Translations under genes and position numbers: made by a program | NCBI GenBank assembly: GCA_014379065.1 | Contig: JACMMM010000540.1 | Coordinates: forward strand, 1-31,521 | DNA from: Saprospiraceae bacterium | GTDB lineage: Bacteria > Bacteroidota > Bacteroidia > Chitinophagales > Saprospiraceae | DNA: 31,521 nt | Direction: 5' to 3' | Notes under the pieces: generated by a model | Databases searched by the model: none | What the model saw: the letters and a program-made list of their open reading frames with translations, nothing else | Told to the model about the DNA's origin: nothing | Shown here: piece by piece, positions 25,247-31,521 of the stretch | How positions within the stretch are numbered: the first letter of the stretch is position 1 | Layout of the letters: the number at the start of each line of letters is the position of its first letter

Positions 25247-25737
25247 AGAAAGAAAAATTTTATGAATGAAAAAAGGATGGTCGTAATTGGTTGGAATTTT
25301 GGGTAAGCATCAATCAATCAACAAACGAAACAGGAGAAATTTGACTGTGTCATACATAACAATGGCAAAACTGACAATGTCAGAGGTCATAGAGTTAAGG
25401 AAAAACATGATGAGATTAAGTAGCCGGGAAATGCAAAATGGGGGGGGTAGCAGCGCAAGTGAGTGAAGGAAGATTACTGCTTGCGATGCTTAGCATTACG
25501 CGGAATCAAAGGTTTCTAAGAGCAAACGTAGTAAAGGAATGCTATTGACACTAAAAAAGAATTAATTTTTTTTTGAGGGTGGTGAAGGCGCAAAATTTTA
25601 AAGCAGTGCTGAGCACCATTTATTTCGTTTTTAATGGCAAAAAACAGAAAAAATCATCCAAGTAGACCTGAAATGACCTACATGTTTTGTTTGAAGTGTC
25701 AAGCTTAGATGAAAAATAATTCTGTACAAACTCCTTA
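25247..25737. other. Long intergenic region upstream of the 1122-aa T9SS protein gene
   Basis: 491 bases without a credible ORF. On the minus strand it has a possible -7 box (25523-25530). Two 11-bp palindromes with the shared core TGCTNAGCA lie at 25486-25496 and 25606-25616. There is also CTGAC-aat-GTCAG at 25371-25383 and a run of eight G at 25440-25447. The next gene (25738-26652) ends on its far side with no clear terminator. It looks like a regulated leader for the T9SS cargo gene. Confidence 0.55.
25523..25530 (-). promoter_or_regulatory. Possible -7 box of the 1122-aa T9SS protein gene
   Basis: Reads TACGTTTG on the minus strand, an exact TAnnTTTG match. No TTTG -33 box is seen at the expected distance. 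It would imply a leader of about 270 bases. Confidence 0.3.
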
Positions 25738-26652
25738 TCAATCAGGTTTCTTCCCGCCTTTCAAAAAGCCTTGCACAGACTTAAGCGTGTCCCATTGATC
25801 GTTGGCAGCGAGATTGGCCTGCGAGGGCCAGGTGCCGGGATCGTGCATGGCAAGTTGGGGGCCAGCGGCGGCTAGGATTTCTTTTAGGCGCACCACGTCG
25901 GCATCAGCCAAATGGCGATAACTAAAGATGCCGTATTGATTGAGCAACAACTGAATCTTTGGCCCAATGCCCTCTATCACGGTCAGGTCGTCACGATCTG
26001 ATGTGATGGCAGAAGAAGGGGGAGCTTCGACTTGAGTTGGCGGCTTTTGTTTGGCCGATTTTTCCGGTTTCGGATCGGGCAGCAAGGCCACGGGCTCCAA
26101 GACGAATACGGGGGGCGTGGATATTTCTGGCTCAGGGGCAACAGGCTCTACACTGAATACCGGGGGCTGAACTATATGAGGCCCTGGAACAAACTCGGCT
26201 TCGTAAACAATTTCCTTGGATGAAGGTGTTTCCCCCACGTTTTCTTTGATTTCCAAGGGGATATCATCGGCGATAGGGGTGTCTGGTGCATACGATAGCC
26301 CCAACTCGGTCTCTACTTGACGATTGCGGTTTTGCACTTCGGAAACTTCGGTTTCCAAGTAAGCAACTTTTTCGCGGAGGCTGGTATTTTCCCGGTTGAG
26401 GTTCGCTACTTGTGTAACGTAATTGTTGTTGTCGGATTCAGCCACCACAGCGCGGGTTTTGAGCGCATCAAGTTCTTGACGCAGCGCGTCGAGGGTCACG
26501 TTAAGGCTTTGATTGTCAAGTCTGAGCCGATCTACCGTTTCTTTAAGTCGCCCCCAAAGCACCCAGCCCAGCCATAAGCCAATGAAAAATGCGCCAAGGA
26601 GCATAATGAGGATCTCAAGCGTGTGTGCAGCGAATGGGTTATTTTCAAACAT
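25738..26652 (-). CDS. Membrane-anchored coiled-coil protein with C-terminal helix-hairpin-helix domain
   Basis: 304 aa. Residues 12-34 (LEILIMLLGAFFIGLWLGWVL) are one membrane helix. Residues about 35-118 are a long heptad-like coiled coil rich in Leu, Asn and Glu. Residues about 125-220 are a Pro/Val/Glu-rich linker. The C-terminal domain (about 222-290) begins DDLTVIEGIGPKIQLLLNQYGI, a helix-hairpin-helix signature (I-E-G-I-G-P-K), and continues with FSYRHLADADVVRLKEILAAAG and a WPSQANLAANDQWD segment. That layout is common in uncharacterised Bacteroidota proteins. It follows the OmpA-like gene on the same strand, which suggests an envelope role. Whether the HhH domain binds DNA or protein is unknown. 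Confidence 0.8.
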   Translation of the reverse strand: MFENNPFAAHTLEILIMLLGAFFIGLWLGWVLWGRLKETVDRLRLDNQSLNVTLDALRQELDALKTRAVVAESDNNNYVTQVANLNRENTSLREKVAYLETEVSEVQNRNRQVETELGLSYAPDTPIADDIPLEIKENVGETPSSKEIVYEAEFVPGPHIVQPPVFSVEPVAPEPEISTPPVFVLEPVALLPDPKPEKSAKQKPPTQVEAPPSSAITSDRDDLTVIEGIGPKIQLLLNQYGIFSYRHLADADVVRLKEILAAAGPQLAMHDPGTWPSQANLAANDQWDTLKSVQGFLKGGKKPD

Positions 26653-26706
26653 ATTTTATGTTGATTTGATTAGTGGTTGATATGGTTATTTGGGTATTCG
26701 GGGATG

Positions 26707-26778
26707 TGGTTATTTGGGGATTTGGTTATTCGGGTGGCCGAGCTCGGGTGCTCAAATAACCCAATCCCCAAATACCCA
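26707..26778. repeat. Imperfect inverted repeat between the ompA-like and HhH genes
   Basis: The left arm (about 26707-26733, built from TGGTTATTTGGGGAT-type units) pairs imperfectly with the right arm (about 26751-26778, ATAACCCAATCCCCAAATAC). The loop contains the 10-bp palindrome CCGAGCTCGG (26738-26747). A further TGGTTATT unit lies at about 26683-26690. The word AATCCCCAAAT in the right arm (26763-26773) recurs in the sucC leader. It may fold into an intercistronic hairpin, or be one copy of a dispersed repeat. Confidence 0.7.
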
Positions 26779-26779
26779 T

Positions 26780-27367
26780 TTAATCACCCACCCGGATTTC
26801 GGCTCTTCGATTAAGATAGCGGCCATACGGTGTATCGTTGGTAGCGACTGGCTTGCGGTCTCCAAAAGATTTGCAGCGGATTTGTGATTTGGGCACTCCT
26901 TTTTTTATCAGGATATCCCGAATGCCATAGGCGCGGCGAATGCCGAAATTATAGTTGACTGCTGGCCCGCCCACGAAATCGGCGTGACCCGTTATCGTAA
27001 CATTTTGACCTGAGGATACCAGTATTTGGGCCAGGTTGGTCAAATAACTATCAATTGCGTCGTTGTCTTCCTTGCGGGTGGATTTGTAGGGGAAGTAAAT
27101 CACCATACGGTCTTCGACTTCTTCCATTTGGACTTCATACATATTGGAAGGGGAAACGGGCCTGTTGGGAGCGCTGTTGAGTGGTTGTATCTCAGGCGTT
27201 TGGGCAGCAGACGATGTGTCAATTCTGTCATATGGCACTGCCACAACTTCTTCAATCGAAGCTCGGGCATCATCCCCGCAGGCATTCATTAGACCGCAAA
27301 CATACCAGCGCCAGCAAAGGACACTCCAAATAGCAAAAACAGCAAAGACGAGGGATTTTGAATTCAT
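26780..27367 (-). CDS. OmpA-like peptidoglycan-binding protein
   Basis: 195 aa from the ATG at 27367. A longer reading to 27526 would add 53 residues of poor coding character, so it was rejected. Residues 5-30 are hydrophobic (LVFAVFAIWSVLCWRWYVCGL), a membrane anchor or signal. The OmpA_C domain covers about 90-195: VIYFPYKST, then VTITGHADFVGG (D130), NFGIRRAYGIRDILIKKGV, and the final GRYLNRRAEIRV. The Asp and the Arg of NRRAEI are the positions that normally hold diaminopimelate of peptidoglycan. It is probably anchored in the envelope and bound to the cell wall. The HhH/coiled-coil gene follows after about 127 bases of repeat-rich spacer. Confidence 0.88.
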   Translation of the reverse strand: MNSKSLVFAVFAIWSVLCWRWYVCGLMNACGDDARASIEEVVAVPYDRIDTSSAAQTPEIQPLNSAPNRPVSPSNMYEVQMEEVEDRMVIYFPYKSTRKEDNDAIDSYLTNLAQILVSSGQNVTITGHADFVGGPAVNYNFGIRRAYGIRDILIKKGVPKSQIRCKSFGDRKPVATNDTPYGRYLNRRAEIRVGD

Positions 27368-27522
27368 AAAGCGTACAGTAAGTTTGTTTCGCGGGGCAAT
27401 TATCGCACAGATTTTCAGGTTTTTATAATAAAATTTAAAAAAGCATGACTTTTGCGGCATAAAACCGGAACCGTAAAGGTAAAATCGGAGGGGCTTTGAT
27501 CCACCAATCATATTAATCCAGA

Positions 27523-27539
27523 CCATCCTGACAGGGTGG
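27523..27539. repeat. Short palindrome before ftsE
   Basis: CCATCCTG (27523-27530) and CAGGGTGG (27532-27539) pair with one G-T wobble around a single A, ending 16 bases before the ftsE start. It could be an operator or an RNA hairpin that affects ftsE translation, or a dispersed repeat. Confidence 0.5.
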
Positions 27540-27555
27540 CCATCAAAAAAAACAA

Positions 27556-28245
27556 GTGCCTAGCATCGTTAAACTCAACAATGCTGACATCCGCCAAGCG
27601 GATGGAAGTATCATCCTCCAAAACATCAGCTTGAACATCGGCGAGGGTGAATTTACCTATCTCATCGGTAAAACCGGGAGCGGCAAAAGCAGTTTGCTCA
27701 AAACGCTTTATGCAGCCTTGCCCCTCGAACACGGTTCTGGAGAGGTTTCAGGATTCGACCTCCGCAGCATATCCCGCCACAATGTGCACGAATTGCGGCG
27801 CAAACTCGGCATCGTTTTTCAGGATTTCAACTTGCTGACGGACAGGAATGTGGAAGAAAACCTCCGCTTTGTGTTGCGCGCCACTGGTTGGAACGATCCC
27901 ACAAAAATGAACCAGCGCATTGGCGAAGTTTTGGCTGAAGTTGGCCTAAGCGGAAAACGTAATGCCATGCCCTTCGAACTCTCCGGCGGCGAGCAGCAAC
28001 GGGTGGTCATCGCTCGCGCATTGCTCAACAACCCCGCACTGCTCTTGGCCGATGAGCCTACTGGAAACCTTGACCCTGAGACGAGCGACGATGTGCTGAC
28101 CCTCATGCGCAACTTGGCTAAGCAGCACAATACAGCGGTTCTTTGCGCAACCCACGATTATAGAATCCTGCAAAATTTCCCTGCCCGCATCCTCCGGGTT
28201 ATTGGCGGCAAATTAATTGACGACGAAGGGTCGGCATTGCGGTAA
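27556..28245 (+). CDS. ftsE: Cell-division ABC transporter ATP-binding protein FtsE
   Basis: 229 aa, full length. It shows Walker A GKTGSGKSS (38-46), Q-loop Gln89, the ABC signature LSGGEQ (142-147), Walker B LLLADE (162-167) with DEPTGNLD, and H-loop His200. The sequence around the P loop (FTYLIGKTGSGKSSLLKTLYAALPL) is typical of Bacteroidota FtsE, which with the membrane protein FtsX controls peptidoglycan hydrolases during division. No ftsX lies next to it, which is common in this phylum. The start is a GTG at 27556; the upstream frame has no better ATG. A LolD- or MacB-type ATPase is the main alternative. Confidence 0.86.
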   Translation: MPSIVKLNNADIRQADGSIILQNISLNIGEGEFTYLIGKTGSGKSSLLKTLYAALPLEHGSGEVSGFDLRSISRHNVHELRRKLGIVFQDFNLLTDRNVEENLRFVLRATGWNDPTKMNQRIGEVLAEVGLSGKRNAMPFELSGGEQQRVVIARALLNNPALLLADEPTGNLDPETSDDVLTLMRNLAKQHNTAVLCATHDYRILQNFPARILRVIGGKLIDDEGSALR

Positions 28246-28297
28246 AATGAAGGGAATGTAAAATTCAAAACTGAGGAGTCAGAACTTTAAATCGCTG

Positions 28298-28305
28298 TAC
28301 TTTTG
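28298..28305 (+). promoter_or_regulatory. Probable sucC promoter -7 box
   Basis: TACTTTTG matches the Bacteroidota TAnnTTTG box. It predicts a leader of about 60 bases that holds the 8-bp repeat tract. The -33 TTTG is not evident. Confidence 0.5.
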
Positions 28306-28314
28306 TCGCTAATC

Positions 28315-28346
28315 AAATCCCCAAATCCCCAAATCCCCAAATCCAC
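28315..28346 (+). repeat. 8-bp tandem repeat in the sucC leader
   Basis: Four units of AAATCCCC (28315-28322, 28323-28330, 28331-28338, and 28339-28346 with the last base changed to AAATCCAC). It lies between the probable promoter and the sucC start, so it would be transcribed into the 5' leader. Confidence 0.88.
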
Positions 28347-28370
28347 ATATCTACAAATACACAACAAAAT

Positions 28371-29564
28371 ATGAATCTTCACGAATATCAAGGCAAGGAA
28401 CTGCTCAAGTCTTACGGGGTGAAAATCCAGGAAGGGATCGTGGCGCACAATGCGGCTGAAGCCGTGGAGGCCGCTAAAAAAATGAAAGAACTGTACGATT
28501 CTGGCTGGTGCGTCATCAAGGCGCAAGTACATGCTGGTGGACGCGGCAAAGGCGGTGGCGTGAAATTGGCAAAAAGCCCCGAACAGGCAGGCGAGATCAC
28601 GGAAGCCATGATCGGCATGCATCTTATTACGCCGCAAACCGCTGCGGAAGGCAAGTTGGTGCGCAAGGTGTTGGTCGCACAAGACGTGTTTTACCCAGGC
28701 GCTGCAGAACCAAAAGAATTCTATATCAGCATTTTGACGGATCGTGGCCGTGGCTGCAACGTTATCATGTACTCGCCCGACGGTGGCATGGACATCGAAA
28801 AAGTAGCGCACGAAACCCCTGACCGTGTGTACTTTGAGTTCATTGATCCCTTGCTGGGCTTGCGCACTTTTCAAGCGCAAAAAGTTGCGTTCCATCTTGG
28901 CTTGAGCGGCACGGCATTCAAGGAAATGGTGGATTTTGTGCAAAAACTTTACGCTGCCTTTATTGGTTCGGATGCCTCTATGTTCGAGATAAATCCTTGC
29001 CTTAAAACCTCCGACGATCGCATCATCGCGGTGGACTCAAAAGTGACGCTCGACGACAATGCGCTTTATCGTCACAAAGATTTGGAGTTGCTGCGCGATA
29101 AAGACGAGGAAGATCCTGCCGATGTGGAGGCGCAAGAAATGGATCTGAACTATGTAAAGCTCGACGGCAACGTGGGTTGTATGGTAAACGGCGCAGGCCT
29201 CGCCATGGCGACCATGGATTTGATTCAACTTTCAGGTGGTTCCCCAGCCAACTTCCTCGACGTAGGCGGAACCGCAGATGCGCAGCGCGTAGAAAACGCC
29301 ATGCGCTTTATCCTCAAGGACACCAATGTAAAAGCCATCTTGATCAATATCTTTGGTGGTATTGTGCGCTGCGACCGTGTGGCGCAAGGGGTGGTAGATG
29401 CATACAAAGCCATCGGGAAAATTCCTGTACCTGTGATCGTTCGCCTGCAAGGCACCAATGCCGATATTGCCAAAAAAATCATTGACGAATCCGGCCTTGA
29501 GGTTATGGGTGCAACGGAATTCCAAGAAGCCGCCGATTTGGTGGCAAAGGTGCTGGCAAATTAA
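28371..29564 (+). CDS. sucC: Succinyl-CoA ligase (ADP-forming) beta subunit
   Basis: 397 aa, normal length. With SucD it converts succinyl-CoA to succinate and makes ATP or GTP in the citric acid cycle. The N-terminal ATP-grasp part shows MNLHEYQGKELLKSYGV, VIKAQVHAGGRGKGGGVKLA and, further on, FEINPC with VDSKVTLDDNALYR. The C-terminal domain has VGCMVNGAGLAMATMDLI, GGSPANFLDVGGTA and INIFGGIVRCDRVAQGVV, all classical SucC segments. It begins with an ATG at 28371, with a repeat-bearing leader. The sucD gene is not next to it; the next gene runs the opposite way. Confidence 0.98.
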   Translation: MNLHEYQGKELLKSYGVKIQEGIVAHNAAEAVEAAKKMKELYDSGWCVIKAQVHAGGRGKGGGVKLAKSPEQAGEITEAMIGMHLITPQTAAEGKLVRKVLVAQDVFYPGAAEPKEFYISILTDRGRGCNVIMYSPDGGMDIEKVAHETPDRVYFEFIDPLLGLRTFQAQKVAFHLGLSGTAFKEMVDFVQKLYAAFIGSDASMFEINPCLKTSDDRIIAVDSKVTLDDNALYRHKDLELLRDKDEEDPADVEAQEMDLNYVKLDGNVGCMVNGAGLAMATMDLIQLSGGSPANFLDVGGTADAQRVENAMRFILKDTNVKAILINIFGGIVRCDRVAQGVVDAYKAIGKIPVPVIVRLQGTNADIAKKIIDESGLEVMGATEFQEAADLVAKVLAN

Positions 29565-29594
29565 TGTCTCCGTTATAAAACCGCCCGCAAGAGA

Positions 29595-30425
29595 TCAATC
29601 AAGCCACTTTATCTTTGTAACAGGATGGATTTCCCAAGCAGAATTTGGGTTCAATCCTTTGCGGCCATGGGTTTGGCCGGCATGTTGACTGTCAAAGAAC
29701 AAGGATCCTTTTATTTGGACGGGCAGTCCATTTTGCGGGAAGAGAAAAGTGTTGCCACAACGAAGGTCACCAAGTCGGGAAATGAGTTTTTTGCGGGCAT
29801 TTTCCAACTTCCGATAAGTGCAACGGGAAACGCTAGATCTTTCCGGGAGGCCACTGACCTCTATGCTGAACAGCAATGCGGTATTATCGTATTTAGAACG
29901 GTTGCAAAGCACCGCGTGAAAATCGTTGTCTTCCTCCCGATAAACACCGAGCAGCCAAGCGCGCTTGATTTTCACATTGCGGCGCTCTTCCGCTACGCGC
30001 TTGCTGTCTGATCCCCCACGGATGGGTGGCTCGTGGTGGGCCATTAAAGAATCGCTGGGAAGCCATCCAACTAGTTTGTCCAAAGTGGCAAAGGATTTAG
30101 CCCAGCCTTTGTGGGGGATGGTTTTGGCGTTTTTTCGAACGACGCCTGCAAAATTGGATGTGACACACGAAGCCGGGTTGCTCCTTCGATGGGATGATTC
30201 TAATCCGCGCCCTGCGTCCACAAATTCATCCGATTCGTCTTCAGTGTCAAGCATTTCTACCCAGACTACTTTCCCGGAAGGAAGCCGAAGCCAATCACCG
30301 CGCTGGGTTTGTTTTGTCAGATCAGGTATCGTGTCTGAAATGGCACCGACACTAGGAATCGCAAGAAACCAGAACAGCATTTGGATGCCCAAGCGGGCAG
30401 TAATGTTTCTAGCGTTTATATTCAT
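29595..30425 (-). CDS. Secreted protein with uncharacterised domain ending WEIHPV
   Basis: 276 aa. The N terminus (about 1-28, LGIQMLFWFLAIPSVGA) is a probable signal peptide. An early segment GDWLRLPSGKVVWVEMLDTEDE may be a small beta domain. From about residue 150 the pattern is WLLGVYREEDNDFHAVLCN, then LLFSIEVSGLP, then VQIKGSLFFDSQHAGQ and finally NSAWEIHPVTKIKWL. This matches an uncharacterised domain family seen in many bacteria, in which an acidic D-x-D-x-H strand is followed by a G-x-x-F-F-D-x-x-H loop and a closing W/L-E-x-H-P-V strand. The conserved His and Asp could form a metal or catalytic site, but no activity is known to me. It converges with sucC, 30 bases apart. Confidence 0.7.
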   Translation of the reverse strand: MNINARNITARLGIQMLFWFLAIPSVGAISDTIPDLTKQTQRGDWLRLPSGKVVWVEMLDTEDESDEFVDAGRGLESSHRRSNPASCVTSNFAGVVRKNAKTIPHKGWAKSFATLDKLVGWLPSDSLMAHHEPPIRGGSDSKRVAEERRNVKIKRAWLLGVYREEDNDFHAVLCNRSKYDNTALLFSIEVSGLPERSSVSRCTYRKLENARKKLISRLGDLRCGNTFLFPQNGLPVQIKGSLFFDSQHAGQTHGRKGLNPNSAWEIHPVTKIKWLD

Positions 30426-30454
30426 GGAGGTGGTGTTTGTTTGAAGTGACAGGG

Positions 30455-30883
30455 CTATTTGTACGGGCCATTTTCCGGGTCCACGCCGCCTTCTGTCAGC
30501 AATGCATCTGCCTGTTTTACAATGCCCTCCATGCGAGAAAGGTCTTTGGCAATGATTCGGAGGTCTTTTTCGTATGTTTCAATGGTTACTCCGTGCATCT
30601 CGAACACCTGTTTGAAATAGGTTTGCATCAGGCTGTCTTTCACATACCCACTCAGGCCCGTGGTGGCAGCATCTGCGATGCTAATATCTGCCATGATCCG
30701 TGCAATTTTTTCGTCCGGGATCGAGGGCTGGTCAGGGGCGTTTGATTGACAGGAACAGCAAAATCCAAGCATAGCAATGATTGCCCAATGCCCAGTCCGA
30801 TATCCAATGTCCAATGTCCTACGTCCAATGTCCAATGTCCAATGTCCTACGTCCAATATCCAATATCCAATATCCAGTTTCAT
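30455..30883 (-). CDS. DUF4296 family lipoprotein with repeat-derived N terminus
   Basis: 142 aa. From about residue 55 it fits DUF4296, a Bacteroidota lipoprotein family: EKIARIMADISIADAA, then YFKQVFEMHGVTIETYEKDLRI and a final helix. Residues about 33-44 (WAIIAMLGFCCS) form the hydrophobic core of a lipoprotein signal with Cys at its end. Between the start and that core are about 30 residues encoded by a 7-bp tandem repeat and read as heptapeptides (LDIGYWI, LDVGHWT, LDIGRRT, LDIGYRT). The ATG at 30883 overlaps the stop of the phosphatase gene in an ATGA and has an AGAGG ribosome-binding site. The repeat therefore appears to be translated. An internal ATG at residue 38 would remove most of the signal. 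Confidence 0.75.
   Translation of the reverse strand: MKLDIGYWILDVGHWTLDIGRRTLDIGYRTGHWAIIAMLGFCCSCQSNAPDQPSIPDEKIARIMADISIADAATTGLSGYVKDSLMQTYFKQVFEMHGVTIETYEKDLRIIAKDLSRMEGIVKQADALLTEGGVDPENGPYK
30803..30879. repeat. 7-bp tandem repeat, unit TCCAATG
   Basis: Ten full units in exact 7-base phase (30803-30872: TCCAATG five times, TCCTACG twice, TCCAATA three times) plus a degenerate eleventh (TCCAGTT, 30873-30879). Weaker copies continue outward to about 30784. It falls inside the N-terminal coding part of the DUF4296 lipoprotein gene, four bases from its start codon. Confidence 0.92.
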
Positions 30884-31377
30884 AAAACCTCTTTTGGGAA
30901 ATAACAGGCTGCTACTTTGGAATTTCCTTCATAAAATTCCTGCCAGGTTGCAGCGGTGGAAGTGATTTTTACAATGCCGCAAGTCGGCACATTATCAATA
31001 AAGTCGTTTTCGATAAAATGGTTGGCGACTTCCGTAAAAGTGGGGTTGTGCCCGAACAACATAACCGACTGCGCCGAGTCTGGCAATGCACTGATAATGC
31101 GCAAGATTTCTTGGGGGAACGCCTCGTAAATATTGGGCTCGCGGAGCACTTCCCCGGCATCCAGGTTAAAGGCCTCGGCAAAAACCAACGCTGTCGTGAG
31201 GGCGCGTTTGGCAGGGCTGCTCACCAAAAGGTCAGGTTTAACGCCTTGTTCTACAAGCAGTTGAGCCATTTTGGGCGCATCGTGAAGGCCGCGTTCATTA
31301 AGCGGTCGGTCGTGATCGCGTAGGCCGGGATTGCCCCAACTGGATTTGGCGTGTCGGATGAGATAGAGGGTTCGCAT
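30880..31377 (-). CDS. SixA-like histidine phosphatase
   Basis: 165 aa from the ATG at 31377. A reading to 31488 only adds repeat-encoded residues (STVNSQ type), so it was rejected. It carries the histidine phosphatase core R8-H9 in LYLIRHAKSSW, RPLNERG (24-30), the second Arg in SSPAKRAL (R58) and the distal His110 in LFGHNPTF. These belong to the SixA branch, whose E. coli member dephosphorylates phosphohistidine in signalling proteins. Related family members act on small phosphate esters, so the substrate here is unknown. It is cytoplasmic. It overlaps the DUF4296 lipoprotein gene by 4 bases and is preceded by the 7-bp repeat tract. Confidence 0.9.
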   Translation of the reverse strand: MRTLYLIRHAKSSWGNPGLRDHDRPLNERGLHDAPKMAQLLVEQGVKPDLLVSSPAKRALTTALVFAEAFNLDAGEVLREPNIYEAFPQEILRIISALPDSAQSVMLFGHNPTFTEVANHFIENDFIDNVPTCGIVKITSTAATWQEFYEGNSKVAACYFPKEVL

Positions 31378-31402
31378 GATGATTGACGTTGGACGGGTGA
31401 CC

Positions 31403-31521
31403 GTTGACTGTTGACTGTTGACTGTTGACCGTTGACTATTGTCTATTGACCGTTGTCCATTGACCGTTGACCGTTGACTATTGACCATTGACTGTTGACC
31501 GTTGACCGTTAACTGTTGACC
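31403..31521. repeat. 7-bp tandem repeat, unit GTTGAC[TC], running off the window
   Basis: Seventeen consecutive heptamers in exact phase (119 bases), general form [AG]TT[GA][AT]C[TC], with no insertion or deletion, plus a weaker unit just before (31396-31402). The window ends inside the tract, so its full length is unknown. It lies just upstream of the SixA-like gene, whose start is at 31377, and so may overlap its promoter or leader. Confidence 0.95.

Noticed and set aside
27368..27526. N-terminal extension of the OmpA-like protein (53 extra residues)
   Set aside because: The extension precedes a good hydrophobic anchor at MNSKSLVF, reads through AT-rich likely promoter sequence and has no domain character. 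The ATG at 27367 was chosen.
29625..30011. Plus-strand reading frame of 128 codons preceded by a TATCTTTG box at 29610-29617
   Set aside because: The box matches TAnnTTTG, but the frame lies antisense to the minus-strand gene, whose C-terminal pattern matches a protein family. The plus frame has no recognisable features.
31378..31488. Extended start of the SixA-like phosphatase
   Set aside because: The extra 37 residues are mostly translation of the 7-bp tandem repeat (STVNSQ-type), and the conserved N terminus of the family begins at the ATG at 31377.

Overview
The window reads as a chromosomal segment of a Bacteroidota bacterium, most likely of the Saprospiraceae or a near relative. The evidence is three giant secreted proteins with C-terminal type IX secretion (T9SS) sorting domains, HYR/FG-GAP/MopE-type modules, a DUF4296 lipoprotein, and several promoter -7 boxes of the Bacteroidota form TAnnTTTG. 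No rRNA, tRNA, CRISPR array, insertion sequence or prophage was seen. The genus is inference.

Positions 1-8339 (minus strand) hold a respiratory complex I operon, read from right to left: nuoA, nuoB, nuoC, nuoD, nuoE, then four non-nuo genes (SH3-like lipoprotein, two DUF2750 paralogues, a retropepsin-like protein), then nuoF, then four more non-nuo genes (a small membrane protein, a MntA-HepT toxin-antitoxin pair, a secreted protein), then the first 11 codons of nuoG at the window edge. All genes point the same way with short gaps or 4-bp overlaps, so the operon is split by two passenger cassettes.

Positions 8559-13292 (plus strand) hold a membrane-anchored CBM9-like protein, a MmcQ/YjbR protein and a gluconate module. 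In that module GntP imports gluconate, an FGGY gluconokinase makes 6-phosphogluconate, and a short-form 6-phosphogluconate dehydrogenase makes ribulose 5-phosphate. A large nested hairpin at 13301-13375 separates this block from the next, converging block.

Positions 13366-25246 (minus strand) hold three T9SS cargo proteins: a 1229-aa Asp-box (BNR) repeat protein, a 1431-aa M4 metallopeptidase and a 1122-aa protein. The last two share a C-terminal chassis of about 750 residues (HYR domains, MopE-like motif, seven FG-GAP-like repeats, sorting domain) and matching terminators, but carry different N-terminal heads, so they look like a tandem duplication with a swapped head.

Positions 25738-31521 hold a coiled-coil/helix-hairpin-helix membrane protein and an OmpA-like protein (minus), ftsE and sucC (plus), then an uncharacterised secreted protein, a DUF4296 lipoprotein and a SixA-like phosphatase (minus). 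This end is rich in short phased repeats. There are two 7-bp-period tracts, one translated into the N terminus of the lipoprotein and one running off the window upstream of the phosphatase. There is an 8-bp tract in the sucC leader and a related inverted repeat between the ompA-like and HhH genes.
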